Source: Tritrichomonas musculus
Lineage: Eukaryota; Parabasalia; Tritrichomonadida; Tritrichomonadidae
NCBI GenBank assembly: GCA_039105265.1
Contig: JAPFFF010000015.1
Location: 682,001 to 746,000 of the forward strand
DNA length: 64,000 bases
Direction of reading: 5' to 3'
Shown here: positions 10,801 to 20,284 of the stretch, in pieces
Layout of the letters: every line of letters starts with the position of its first letter
Numbering within the stretch: the stretch's first letter is position 1
Translations under genes and position numbers: made by a program
The notes under the pieces: model-generated
The model's database searches: none
The model's input: only the letters and a program-made list of their open reading frames with translations
Told to the model about the DNA's origin: nothing

Positions 10801-12264
10801 TGAAAAATGCGAGAAAAAATCAATATCTTTTGTGATCAAATCAGTTATATAAACAAAATTGAGAGGTGTTGTTATTTTGGATATAATTTCTATTGCTTTT
10901 TCGGATAAAACTTCGTTTTTGTTCATTGCAAAGGATAATAGGGATAATACTCGCTCTTTTAATGGAATAAATTCAATCAGTTTGTTTTCAAGGGCTTCAA
11001 TTACATGTAATACATCAACTCCATGAACCCATGACTTTATTTTAGCGTTAATGATAAATTTTATAATCCTCACAAGCTTGAAATCAGTAGAGTTTGCTAT
11101 TAAGCAGGGAAGAGAGGACGCAAATGATCGCAATGCTGATGATATAGCTTCATCAAAATGAAAACTCATCTTTTTATTCTTAATACAATCATTTAAATTA
11201 GAACCACAACAAAATTTGTCAAATACTTCAATGTATTCACTAACGTCCATTATCTTGTTCCTATTTGCTAAAATTCGACTGATCGTTTGAAATTTGATGG
11301 CTAAGATCGATGAAGAATCTTCCTTTTTTGGAAATAAAAGTGAATTTGGAAGTTTTAAAGAATAAAAATATGGGTGGCTATTTTCATAATCTGATATTTG
11401 CAAAGTAATTGATTCTGTTTTGACATTATCATTTAATGTGATTTTTAGTTCACTTTCAGATAACATTTCGATATTTGTTTGAAATGATGATGATTGAATT
11501 GACAGAATTTGGAAGCAATCTTCAATCTCCGAAAATTCGGCTGTTTTTAACTTTTCTAGAGCTTGATGTGCAATAAACTTAAGGTCATATTTATCACCAT
11601 CAATCTTCAATGTAGTAAATAAGTAAGCAATTATTGTCATATCTCCATTTTTCAAAATTTCAGGAATAGTTTGATCTGGATTCATTTCAACAATTGTTTT
11701 AATTGGATTAAGTAATTGCAAGTTGTGTGTTGCTTTGTATTGGTTTAAAAATGAAACTAGCATTGCAATTAAATTATTAAAGTCAAAAACTGGAAGCCAT
11801 GATATCACATGAAAAAGTTGATCCGAATTACCAGATCCCATTGTGAAATGATGGAAAAATGGAACAGAATTAAGAAATTTTTCTAAAAATGGTTTTGCTA
11901 TAAAATTACAAATGTATGCAAATATGGAAACTATAATTATTGATCCTTTTGATGGTATTGCCTGCTTTGTTGCAAAATGAATAAATGCGGTTTGAATTTC
12001 GCTTGGATAATAACGAATCATTTTAGATAAAAAAGATATTAAGGCAGGAAATGTTGCTACACGAATTGAAGCCGATTCTGATTCACTAAAATTAAAAAAA
12101 CGAAAAAAGAGTTTTTCAAAATCATCAATTAATTGTTTTGATGAGATCCTTTTGCAAACTTCAGGGTTAACAGAAATTCTAAATTTTGACAAAGATTGTA
12201 ATATTTCGTTTGGTGATTGATTTAAATTCGAATTTATTAAAAATTGTTGAAAGAAATCTTTCAT
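7873..12264 (-). CDS. Large alpha-solenoid (HEAT/ARM-like) protein of unknown function
   Basis: A 1463-residue protein starting with ATG. I do not recognise it. It is almost wholly helical, built of repeated amphipathic helices rich in Leu/Ile/Phe/Asn/Lys, consistent with a HEAT/ARM-type solenoid, with one charged probable coiled coil near residues 780-830 (MAAENNQEKQEQLKLKNDKK). No signal peptide, no convincing membrane span and no catalytic motif were seen. Codon use and AT content match the neighbouring host genes. It could be a scaffold in transport, nuclear pore or translation control, but nothing in the sequence decides. It is convergent with the glycosyltransferase; about 140 bases separate it from the hydrolase upstream. 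Confidence 0.8.
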   Translation of the reverse strand: MKDFFQQFLINSNLNQSPNEILQSLSKFRISVNPEVCKRISSKQLIDDFEKLFFRFFNFSESESASIRVATFPALISFLSKMIRYYPSEIQTAFIHFATKQAIPSKGSIIIVSIFAYICNFIAKPFLEKFLNSVPFFHHFTMGSGNSDQLFHVISWLPVFDFNNLIAMLVSFLNQYKATHNLQLLNPIKTIVEMNPDQTIPEILKNGDMTIIAYLFTTLKIDGDKYDLKFIAHQALEKLKTAEFSEIEDCFQILSIQSSSFQTNIEMLSESELKITLNDNVKTESITLQISDYENSHPYFYSLKLPNSLLFPKKEDSSSILAIKFQTISRILANRNKIMDVSEYIEVFDKFCCGSNLNDCIKNKKMSFHFDEAISSALRSFASSLPCLIANSTDFKLVRIIKFIINAKIKSWVHGVDVLHVIEALENKLIEFIPLKERVLSLLSFAMNKNEVLSEKAIEIISKITTPLNFVYITDLITKDIDFFSHFSIQKHLRALSKLIRNPIFANQNRKHLKWIYSILLCVENDYLTDLYTLSEVLNFMQFIFKSPMKRLVDISHTILIYAILYLKGKDFTNTISAEFAFYGEKVDNYLNKKLIDITSKHPFNFIENFPLIYNAFSFYMRQQKEKRLVIFMIEQFFDYFPNEATMKLSKYDEKMLLNKLYKKLTIVTDVNAISTFCKMMPKNDFFVIFAKYYLTNSNLLSATNFYNFITFLDTFDRKYEAMIIVSLLDMDKRIVSDVVLQCLQNHTFSAKYSKELSTFTSTFCKTEFSMKTDEEKLKIVRDIIDKESGPIHVLEKEIESMAAENNQEKQEQLKLKNDKKYLKERNDIIEFALSHLEGWEKIIFQDHISVISKEEQQKIEPRAFISSMKLKTRVLDDVNNMFLYYVDTYQVDKIKYVLRLSVIRNEIIDIDELKKNHKIPENVQQMVIKFYRKRRIKIKESPYEINNQIKTILDEKKESEDNNYSIFHLSKNQLKNLYYNRKFIQNSESLFKLFTLLIENYKNNNFHVVLLLFCALIKDKNGNSIPNDFVEFYFNFIKSFKSESDEEVQPHLKEICYSLFLLSRKVKFSYEQNQIMRSLFGLCHLNSVDTSYLLSTMIFIENSNNEIQTQIDSSNSNLFVFGNLNDVIKNLIESDIPSLFLSGLRILRQIHSLPNIRQIGEIIEQFISPIFNKIQDYQNNYPIIFFFKQFLLNIFSLHMSTDTNSDDEKKVSAVQIFSLNNIIPLINENDEFLNLIGPSINCCRTNMKNYSILNNDDFNIILNNEKSNKNILNSSENLTLKSGKQLLSDFISLSDNLISIKSSKSQQIPPINAQKLIYYIRSLHFRVKAIEDKSKREIELMNHVMKYVQTLRNFDNYKIRDVYNEWLNVVSSDLSFELAIKLLLHKFMTNSMRFFPIFVIVAKEVKKIINDKDGKDAKCIDLELTNAIKVIHDDMHVMALQGLIDRRPFQEILDIALIENYA

Positions 12265-12403
12265 TTATAAATCTGATTCGATTTTTAATTCAAAAAGTGA
12301 TCTAATTCAATCCTTACAAAAATAATATACCAAAATATCACGTAAAAGAGTAAAATAATATATAAAAACATTGATTTTTTTTAAGTTTTAACATTATTTA
12401 TAG

Positions 12404-13510
12404 TTATTTCTCTTTATCTTTCATTACAGATTCGAACCAATCAGGAATAATGGTGTCAATAATAGATTTATTGCCGTCGTTGCCTGTAAGAAAACTAACA
12501 TGGCCTCCTTCTGGAAAAGATACGAGTGCGACATTATCACTTTTTTCAATTTCTTTAATTGGCATAAAATCTTTTGATGTAAAAGGATCGTCAGTTGATC
12601 CAAGAAATAGTGTTGGTACTTTGATATTTGGAACTTTATCATAAACTGATAATGCAGAATAAAGATCAGTTCCATTTGTATATTCTGTTAGTCCATGGCA
12701 CCAAATAGCTTCATCATATTCAATCATTGTTTTTGCATGTTCAGCTTCTGGGCAGTTAAGGTATTGGTTTTTCTTAGCAAAGTGAGTAAGCTTTGCCATA
12801 ATAACAGGTTGATAAAGTCTGCTTTGGATTGGCTCGTGTAAAATTAATTCGGCTTTAACTGGATCATATGTGTGAGAGACGCAAGCAGCAGCATCTATTC
12901 CTGCTCCAGATACTGAATATTGGACGACTTGATAAGCACCAAGAGAAAATCCGACCATGAACATATATTTTGGATTGAAATTCTTGCGAATATGATTCAT
13001 AGCGCATTCAAGATCATCAATTTGAATAATAGCAATCATACGAGCTGATGTGATCGGTGCACCTGAGCAACATCTATTATTAAATACAACAGCTCGCCAG
13101 CCATGCTTAACTGCTGCTTCTGCAATATTATTGGTGCATGGTTCACGTGTACCGCCAGCACAAGTATGGATTATGAAGAGAATAGGGGTATCATTTTTCA
13201 TTTCACTTGTTTCAAACCAGTCGAGAGCAGATGTTCCACCATCTTCATATGTGATAAGTTCTCGGCGAACTGTCTTAGCCATCTTTGATGATTTTCGGTA
13301 TCTCATTCCTCTTATTGTATGTATATGACGATTGAATAACCACCATGTTGGTTTATAAGGTTTTTCTAAAGATTTGGTTTGGGCTATTAAATGAGCAATT
13401 TTTCCGTTTGGATTAAAGTAAATCTTTGGATTGTATTTTATGCTTTTACGATACACATAAAAGCCTACAAATAATATAACAAGGAAAAGAATTATATAGA
13501 GAAAGATCAT
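12404..13510 (-). CDS. ABHD1/2/3-type membrane-anchored alpha/beta hydrolase
   Basis: A 368-residue hydrolase of the ABHD1-3/YheT family, which cleave ester bonds of lipids at membranes. One N-terminal span (~2-22, IFLYIILFLVILFVGFYV) anchors it. The family hallmarks are present: HTCAGGTREPC around the oxyanion region, ALDW before it, nucleophile elbow GFSLGAY with Ser189, acid in LGSTDDPF (~305), and catalytic His337 in GGHVSF. The open frame extends 37 codons upstream but begins at a TTG; the only ATG before the domain is at 13510, which places the hydrophobic anchor at the N-terminus, so I chose it. The exact substrate is unknown. Confidence 0.88.
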   Translation of the reverse strand: MIFLYIILFLVILFVGFYVYRKSIKYNPKIYFNPNGKIAHLIAQTKSLEKPYKPTWWLFNRHIHTIRGMRYRKSSKMAKTVRRELITYEDGGTSALDWFETSEMKNDTPILFIIHTCAGGTREPCTNNIAEAAVKHGWRAVVFNNRCCSGAPITSARMIAIIQIDDLECAMNHIRKNFNPKYMFMVGFSLGAYQVVQYSVSGAGIDAAACVSHTYDPVKAELILHEPIQSRLYQPVIMAKLTHFAKKNQYLNCPEAEHAKTMIEYDEAIWCHGLTEYTNGTDLYSALSVYDKVPNIKVPTLFLGSTDDPFTSKDFMPIKEIEKSDNVALVSFPEGGHVSFLTGNDGNKSIIDTIIPDWFESVMKDKEK

Positions 13511-15183
13511 GTGTAATATAAAATGTTTTGATACTTTTGTGTTCTTATAAAAATAATAATATTCAATTGATGTGGTCGAATTATTGAAAAAGTAGAAGGA
13601 TTGAATAAATAATTTTATCAATATTTGAATGGCATTTGAACAATTAAATGCTTACTCACAAAATAGTAATCTTATATACAATATTAATTTTTTTCATTAA
13701 AAATCAAATAAAAATGCTGTATTTCATTACAATAATCAAATATTTATTGTATAAAATATATATTTGATTAATGATTGGAAAAATTTTAATTATATAATGA
13801 TGATTTGTATTAATCGACTTTATTCGATTTCCGAAGATATTCAATTGAATATTCAATTATTTGAGTATAAACTTAAAATCAAAAGGCAGACCACCTTTTT
13901 TCCTTTCAAATTTCTCTGACATATTTTTTTTCCTTTCATTTTTTAAAAATTTTGAACTTTTTATCTCAAAATTATTTTTTCGGTGTTTAAATTGAAACAC
14001 AGAAAAAAATTGAAACACAGAAAAAAAATTTAAACCTAATAACAAGTATAGATGCCTGAAAAAGTTGCCGACGACAGGAAAAAGTTGCCAACGGTGGCCT
14101 TAAAAGCATTTTTTCAGCATTTAAACAATACGATATAAAAAAGAAATCATTGTTTCATTATTTGTTGCATTTTAAATTATAAAAAAATGTTTATGTTTCA
14201 TTTTTTTAAACAAATTTTGTTAAATTTTTTAAAAATTTTTATGTTAACTTTTTCTTAGCATTTCAATTGAGCATTGAATATAAGATATATATATATCTTC
14301 ATATTTTTTTAATTATTACTTTTTATTACATATTAATAATATTTAATATAATTTAAATATAATTAATTATAACTTTCATTTATATATATATCCTTAAAAA
14401 GGTCATCGTTGGCAACTATTTCCCGCCGTTGGCAACTTTTTCCCGCCACTTTATTTATATCAAAAGTCGCTCAAAAGGAAAAGTGTTCTAAATTGAGAAG
14501 ACGAAAAAATAAATTGAGAAGACCAATATAAGGTTGAAAGTGGTCCGACTTTTGAATCCCAGTTTAAAGGGCTTGGATCTCATGGTTGTTTTTTATTTAT
14601 GTTTTTCATATAAATACTTGTTATTAGGTTTAAATCTTGTATTAAATTATATCAAATGCGGAATAGATTGAACGTTTGAATTAAATCAACTATTTTAATG
14701 AATTGGAATATTGTTCAAATTGAACAACAAAGGCACTGCTGCTATAGAACCAATAAGTAATATGCTTCAGGAATCAATCCTTTAATATATCCTTTGTTGT
14801 TTTATCAATTTTAATTTATCTAATAAATTTATATAAATGTTGAATTATTCAACTTGAATAAAAACAATACAAATAACTTTGAAAGTTTCATCATTTTAGA
14901 AATAATGAAATAATTAAACAGATGTCTTGGTAATTATAATAGAATTCAATTTTATTAATTAACATTTAGCAAAAAAGAGAATTATAATAGTATCATATTG
15001 CGCAAAACTCGCTTTTTAGTTAATTTTATATATAAGTTTTGGTAATAATTACTTCAATTTTTTTTTTTTTTTTGAAAATGTTAAACCTTTGAAGTAAGCA
15101 GTAGAGTAAGAAAATATTATAAAGCATTTGATTTTTGGCCGTAAATAAGCGAATTTAAACATTATTTTCATCAAAAAGAAATG
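13511..15183. other. Gene-poor AT-rich stretch holding inverted repeats
   Basis: No credible gene. The stretch holds a near-exact tandem duplication of a unit containing ATTGAAACACAGAAAAAA around 13,990-14,028, the nested inverted repeats described separately at 14,028-14,635, and an oligo-T run near 15,060-15,073. Short open frames here, such as one over the GAAACACAG duplication, are made of low-complexity sequence and lack an initiator context. Confidence 0.6.
14028..14635. mobile_element. Nested inverted-repeat unit, MITE-like
   Basis: The ends 14,028-14,049 and 14,614-14,635 are perfect 22-base inverted repeats (core TTTAAACCTAATAACAAG). Just inside the left end lies a second inverted pair: 14,056-14,103 and 14,400-14,452, each holding two tandem copies of a GGAAAAAGTTGCCAACG-type unit. 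There is no coding capacity. The structure suits a small non-autonomous DNA transposon, or one such element inserted beside or within another. Target duplications could not be assigned with confidence. Confidence 0.5.
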
Positions 15184-16060
15184 TTATTTGTATTGTAAAC
15201 TTTTTTCAAAAATTTCTCTTCTCCCATCAATAATTTGATTATTTTCATCTCTAAGTTGTATACAAGGCAGTACTGGAGAAATAAGTTCCCAATTATTATG
15301 GAACCATTCGATCAAAAGAGGAAAACTCCTTTTTTCATCTCTGCTTGGTTCCTTTACACCTGAGAGTAAACTACTGAGAATTGTTGCAATGCTATTTAGT
15401 TCATGAAGCCTTACACCAGAACTAAACCTTTGTATTAAAGTGGCATATTCAATGGTGTTCTCGTATGATGAAGTGAAATTATTGATTTTTCTCTTATTCT
15501 TAATAAACTGACTTGTAGCACTCGCATTGCTGGAGCAAGAAGAATTCGATGAAGGAAATGATGAAGGCTTGCTGAACATAGCGTTGCAGAAGGCAGTACT
15601 GTGAGGAGGAGCAGAGCAACCGCAATTCGTTGTTTGATCCACAATAAAAACATTCTTTTGGCAAATAATTGGGCAAGGCAGAGCATGGTTCTGCCTTGTC
15701 ATACATAGTGTTGCTGCAAGGTTTGCCGCTTCGTTGCTGGCCTGGATTACCTTCTTTACCATTACCTTCGCTTGAGCTGGAAGAAGAAGAGGAACTACTA
15801 TGAGAAGATGAATCAGAAGGCGATCCATCATTTCCCGATGAAGAACATGCATCACTACATTCGCAGCTTTGCTGGCAGCTGCAGTTGTATTTTATGTTGC
15901 TGCAGAAACTTCCTCTGCTGATAGGTTGGAAGTTACAGAATCTTTGGCTTGACTTGTCCCAAAAGTTACTAGAGAAGCTAGAGAAATGTCCAGAGTCTGC
16001 TTGTTTCTGACTAGAACAAACTGGAGATGAGCTACAGCTAGAAGTGTTGTCGAAGAACAT
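15184..16060 (-). pseudogene. Ser/Cys-rich host gene locus split between two frames
   Basis: Reading the minus strand from an ATG at 16,060, one frame gives a Cys-rich start (YNCSCQQSCECSDAC), a long Ser run, then KECFYCGSNNELRLLCSS, and stays open to ~15,500. A second minus frame, open to 15,184, gives a normal-looking C-terminus (FPLLIEWFHNNWELISPVL, IIDGRREIFEKSLQYK). The two coding-like halves overlap around 15,560-15,690 but lie in different frames. Explanations are a frameshifted host pseudogene, a sequencing error in a repetitive Ser-codon region, or an intron. The Cys-rich part recalls CXC/zinc-binding segments, but I cannot name the family. It is the only gene-like signal between 13.5 and 16.8 kb. 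Confidence 0.35.
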
Positions 16061-16723
16061 TAGAAAGATCAAAAAAAGAGTGAAGTCTGAAAATTTTTAA
16101 AGAAAGATAAAAAATTTTAAAATTGAATATCAATGACACCATTACCTCAGAAAATATATTTGTGAACTCAAACAAATAAAAACTGAATGTATTTGCATTT
16201 GATCTGTATTTTATTTTTAGATGATATAAATAAGAAATATATATTGAATATATTATAAAACGTAAAAAATTTTAATTGAAATTTGATGATATGATCATAA
16301 TTCAAAATATAATTATCTAGTTAATATGCCAAATTCAAATGCTCAAAAACGTTAATATTAATTATTAATTTATTAAAGTATGTATTTTAATAAAATCAAG
16401 TTTTTTCGGCAATATCAAAATTTTATGTAAAAAAAAAAAATAATATAAGTTTTATATATTTCGAGAATAGATATAGATCATTTTTAAAAGCATTAAAATT
16501 TGATAATCGATCTCGATATTTATTATCTTTAAAAAAATTCAAAAATAAAATATTGAAGCATTTAAAAGTGAGAAGCTATGAATTACTTTTCATATTCATT
16601 ACAAAACTTTTAATGCATCATTTATTACAGACAAAAAATATATTATGCAAAATTTGATTTAAAATTCATATCATCGAAAAAAAAAAACCCCACTGAAGAT
16701 AAACTGTGAAACAAACAAACAAA

Positions 16724-16724
<1 letters not shown>

Positions 16725-16776
<52 letters not shown>
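16725..16776. repeat. A52 homopolymer preceded by CAAA repeats
   Basis: An uninterrupted run of 52 A follows four CAAA units. It could be a retrocopy tail or slippage; no retroelement body is recognisable immediately upstream on the plus strand. Confidence 0.8.
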
Positions 16777-16777
<1 letters not shown>

Positions 16778-16849
16778 CAATATAAAAATTAGAAAGAAAA
16801 GTCATTAAGTTTAAATGAATTTCACAACAGGATTATTGAAAAAATCAAA

Positions 16850-17620
16850 AGTGTTGATTTTCTCTAACCAAAAGAAACTTATGACAATTTGGAAATCTTT
16901 TAATAAAAAGCTTGTGCATTCAACCATCACAATTTGGCGTAAAAATTGCCAACAAATATTAGTTATACTATTTTAATGCTATTTTATGACTTGAATTACA
17001 TTTTCAAATCAGTGCAAGTGAAGCAAATTGATTCTTCATTTGACTTTTTCATTAGTTTCTTTAGCAAAACCGAAATCAATAATTTTTGATTGCAAGCCAT
17101 ACATCAAAATGAATATTTTCAAGTTTTAAAACATGATTTAATTATAATTAAAGATTTGGCTCAATGAGCATGATATAAAACAAGTCTGTTATAATTGCAA
17201 GCTTCTCCTCATTATGATGATTCAATGAATTGTAGATTTATGAATGATTCAATTTAACGAAAATGTTAAATCAACGTATGATATATTTACATTGGTTTTC
17301 AATACTTTTGCTGCATACAAATTTCTGTTTAGTTTTCTTCTTAACATGATAAACAAAATCAAAATCTATTAAATCCTATTTTTGCCAAATTTTCTTTAGA
17401 TTAAATTGACAATTCAACTTTTTCTTTAAATTTGATTTTCTTCCTTGAAAAAAAGTCTTGAATTGATTCATTTGTTTATAATTGAATGTATTCAAAATAT
17501 GCATTCATACACTTTATTTTTTATGAAATCTGATTTCAATGTGAGTTCACCAAGCATCACTATGAACGTTGGACTTTCTGGCATTTTTTTATGTCTTTAT
17601 TTTGAACTAAATTGTGACAT
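16850..17620 (-). pseudogene. Decayed protein kinase fragments
   Basis: No long frame survives, but minus-strand translation at about 17,045-17,102 gives LQSKIIDFGFAKETNEKV, a clear kinase magnesium-loop (DFG) segment with the residues usual around it. Just upstream, ~17,110-17,200, weaker matches resemble the catalytic-loop side. Near 17,510-17,600 a coding-like piece MPESPTFIVMLGELTLKSDF is seen. Stops and frame changes intervene throughout. Trichomonads have very large kinase families with many decayed copies, so this is best read as a relic of one. Boundaries are approximate. Confidence 0.45.
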
Positions 17621-17759
17621 CCAATAAAAAAAATAATTTTGAATGATGCTATTGTATTTCAAAGGAGATTTTTTTCATTCATTATTTTATAAATAATCAT
17701 AACAAATGCACAAGCATCACTTGATTTTCTTATGCTTTCATTCATCGAAAAATTCTTCT

Positions 17760-18510
17760 TTAAAATGCATCAAATTCTCACGAAAACCATGAAGAAGTCC
17801 CATTAATTCCAATATATTTGAAATTGGATGATTTAATTTAAAAGGATGCAAACCAGCCATTTCGATAGAATACGTTCCAAAAAGTTTCTGTAAGAAACAT
17901 TTTGATTACATTATAATAACATGGCACTAAGAAATTATTGATTATAATCATTTGGTATGCAATTGTCCATTGAAGCTTGAAGTATTCTTCTAGATGAATG
18001 TTCATTACCATAATTTGCAATTCCGATAAGTTTTGCATGATCTATCGTCTTTGTTTTGTAGCGAAAAACGATAGACTTTATTAAAAATTGGGACAAAATT
18101 TCCACTTCAATTGATTTATATGATCTTTTCTTTAATAATAATTCTTTCACACGCACAAATTCATTAAAAACAAAAAAGTTTCATGGCTTTCTAAGTCAAT
18201 CCCTTTCAAAAACATTGATATCAATAATATCAAAATTTTGTTGATGTGTTTTGAATAAATGAAATTATCCTTTTGATTTTATAAAATAATATCTTTTTTT
18301 GGAAAATAAGTCAAGTTCAATATTATAACGATCAATTTATTTTGGTATTTCTGTTGTAATTCCATAAATAATGATCAATTTATTTGTATTGTTGATCTTT
18401 TTTTTTTCTTTTTCATAATTTACCTTTGCAAATGATCAAAATCAGAGATATCAAATCCTGAGAATCTTGAAAATGAATTTTGCCTAAATTCCATGAGCAT
18501 TTTAACTTTA
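17760..18510 (-). pseudogene. Decayed gene fragments of unknown family
   Basis: Several minus-strand pieces in different frames look coding: FSGFDISDFDHLQ near 18,430-18,490 (resembling the start of trichomonad kinases), a 73-codon open piece at 17,935-18,156 containing KLIGIANYGNEHSSRRILQA, and HPISNILELMGLLHGFRENL near 17,760-17,850 ending at a stop. They lie in collinear order with stops and shifts between them, as expected of one decayed gene. I do not recognise the middle part. It may be continuous with the kinase relic downstream or be a separate gene. Confidence 0.35.
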
Positions 18511-18616
18511 ATTATTATATTTTGTACAAATTGAAAAAAAAAAAAAAAAAAAATATTGGTATGTTTCTTAAACATTTGTTGTCATAATAAATTCTTTATT
18601 AATTGAAAACAATGAA

Positions 18617-18698
18617 GACACGATGGCCGAGTGGTTAAGGCGTGGGATTAGAGTCCCCATGGGTTTATCCCGCATCAGTTCGAATCTGGTTCGTGTCG
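18617..18698 (+). tRNA. tRNA-Ser(AGA): tRNA-Ser (anticodon AGA)
   Basis: An 82-base cloverleaf. The acceptor arms GACACGA and TCGTGTC pair fully and the discriminator base is G, as in tRNA-Ser. The D arm is GCC...GGC, the anticodon AGA lies at 18,650-18,652 in a seven-base loop, the variable arm GGG...CCC is long (class II), and the T arm is ATCAG-TTCGAAT-CTGGT. It reads UCU (and UCC with inosine). The internal A and B boxes are intact and a run of eight or more T follows at once, a Pol III terminator. The innermost anticodon-stem pair is an A-C mismatch and position 37 is G, both slightly odd. Confidence 0.9.
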
Positions 18699-18708
18699 TT
18701 TTTTTTTA
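18699..18708 (+). terminator. Pol III T-run terminator of tRNA-Ser
   Basis: A T run starts right after the discriminator base of the tRNA, the standard RNA polymerase III stop signal. Confidence 0.8.
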
Positions 18709-18860
18709 TATATATATTAACAATCTTTTTTTTTTTTTTTTGAATACCATGAATAAGCTTTTGTTTATGATTAGAAAATATAGATAGATAAAAAAATACT
18801 ATGAAGTAAAGATTTCTTTTTTTTTCGGAAATTCAAAGAAATCAAATTTAATTGTATATA

Positions 18861-19190
18861 GTAGTGTCGATAAGTGGCCACGCTCTCAATTAAGTGGCCA
18901 CGGTGATTTGACAATCAACTCCACTAAAATTATTGGGGAATAGAATGGCATGCTCTCAATTTTGTAAAAAATTCAAAGGATATAAATTTTTATTCCAGTG
19001 GCCATCTTTAAGGTGTCAGAAAATAAGAAATTCATTTCAATAATGTAGGTGTAAAATGGCTCACTCACAATTTCCTACTTTTTCTTAAGAAAAATGTGGA
19101 TGCAAAAATTCGTTTTTAAGGTGTCAAAAAAATCAAAATCCACTCAAATAATTGTGGTATAAAACGGCATTATGGTGCCGTTTATTTGAA
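18861..19190. repeat. Left outer terminal region of Polinton A with degenerate repeats
   Basis: The outermost part of the left end. AAGTGGCCACG occurs twice 20 bases apart, separated by CTCTCAATT, and the same block is present inverted at the right end (39,273-39,300). Inward, a roughly 100-base unit is repeated about three times in degenerate form, each copy with GGTGTCA...AA, an AATAAT(T) run and a GG(TG)TAAAA(T/C)GGC ending (near 18,920-18,960, 19,010-19,070, 19,120-19,180). Confidence 0.65.
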
Positions 19191-19675
19191 TAAAAAGATC
19201 AATAAAATTCAATGAGTAACCACTATTTTCTTCTCAAAAATTATCTACTTTTATGAAATCATAACTCAGCATCATCTAGCCCCTACCTTCTTACGTTCGC
19301 TATATCGACATACCAAAAATAAATTGCTGATGCTTTTCTCAGCATCAATTTGGTACCTACGTTTATTTACAGAAAAGCAGCAGCTTTATTCTCTAATATC
19401 GCTTTTAAACTTATTCAGGATCTTATTTTTTACTAGCGCTATCAAGAAAATCGACAAAACAAATCATTAAATCCAACTAATGCTTTCATTTGGATGGTCT
19501 TATCCTGATTCAAAGAAACATTACCCTCTAATAATTACTAAATATCGATCTAAAAGATTAGAAAGAAATAATGATAAGTTAGATCAAACTTTTGTTTTGT
19601 GATTTTGTTTTGATTGTATTAGTAAAAATTAAGATATTGATTCTTGATTATACAATGTTAAAGATTAATAAATAA

Positions 19676-19886
19676 CGTCGTATATATTTACTGTGATTTT
19701 AGACCTTCGGTCTAAAACCCCAGTAACTCAAGAATTTAAAATCATAACTTTAAACACGAACATATTATTCAATTTTCAACACCACTGATTCATCACCCCT
19801 TCATAAATGATTTTCATAAATTTTATCCTCAAATCTCAAAAGTCAAATATTGAAATCATAAATTTTATACGTAAATGATTAAATTT
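19676..19886 (+). repeat. Inner terminal inverted repeat arm, left (Polinton A)
   Basis: A 211-base arm matching 38,927-39,137 in inverse orientation with about two mismatches. It contains a perfect hairpin at 19,697-19,717 (TTTTAGACC, loop TTC, GGTCTAAAA). Sequence between this arm and the tip is related to the other end but diverged with length changes. Confidence 0.9.
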
Positions 19887-19895
19887 ACGTTATTT

Positions 19896-20167
19896 GCAAT
19901 GTCTGCAAATTTGAATTAAATCGCTGCAATGTCTGCAAATTTGAATACCTCTCAAATAATTATACGTTATCTGCAATGTCTGCAAATTTGAATTAAATCG
20001 CTGCAATGTCTGCAAATTTGAATTAAATCTCTGCAAATTTGAATCTTATTTTACGGTTAATATTTTCATAAAATTTTTTCATAAAATTTAAGTCAAAAAA
20101 TTTTATAAATAAATGTTCTCCAAAAATAATTAAATACGTTATTTCGGCAATGTCTGCAAATTTGAAT
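19896..20167 (+). repeat. Left subterminal iterons of Polinton A (TGTCTGCAAATTTGAAT)
   Basis: Five copies of GCAATGTCTGCAAATTTGAA start at 19,896, 19,926, 19,973, 20,003 and 20,147, and a shorter copy (CTGCAAATTTGAAT) lies near 20,031. Some are preceded by ACGTTAT. They sit between the inverted repeat and the first gene. They are likely protein-binding sites for replication initiation, packaging or transcription, which is inference. Confidence 0.85.
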
Positions 20168-20284
20168 ACTTCTCAAATTATTTATTCACTTAACATATCC
20201 GTTTTTTAATTCAATTAATGATTTAGCATATCCGTTTCAAAATGTGAAATATGATATGAAAAATTTTTAACTTCAAAAAAGAAA

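Noticed and set aside
13857-14045. 62-codon minus-strand frame over GAAACACAG duplications
   Set aside because: Composed of simple repeats and reaches into the inverted repeat; no initiator context.
17445-17627. 60-codon plus-strand frame
   Set aside because: The minus strand here reads as decayed coding sequence; the plus frame is its mirror.
19896-20167. Left iterons as a CRISPR array
   Set aside because: Spacing is irregular and the intervening sequences are themselves repeated; a eukaryotic Polinton end is the better context.
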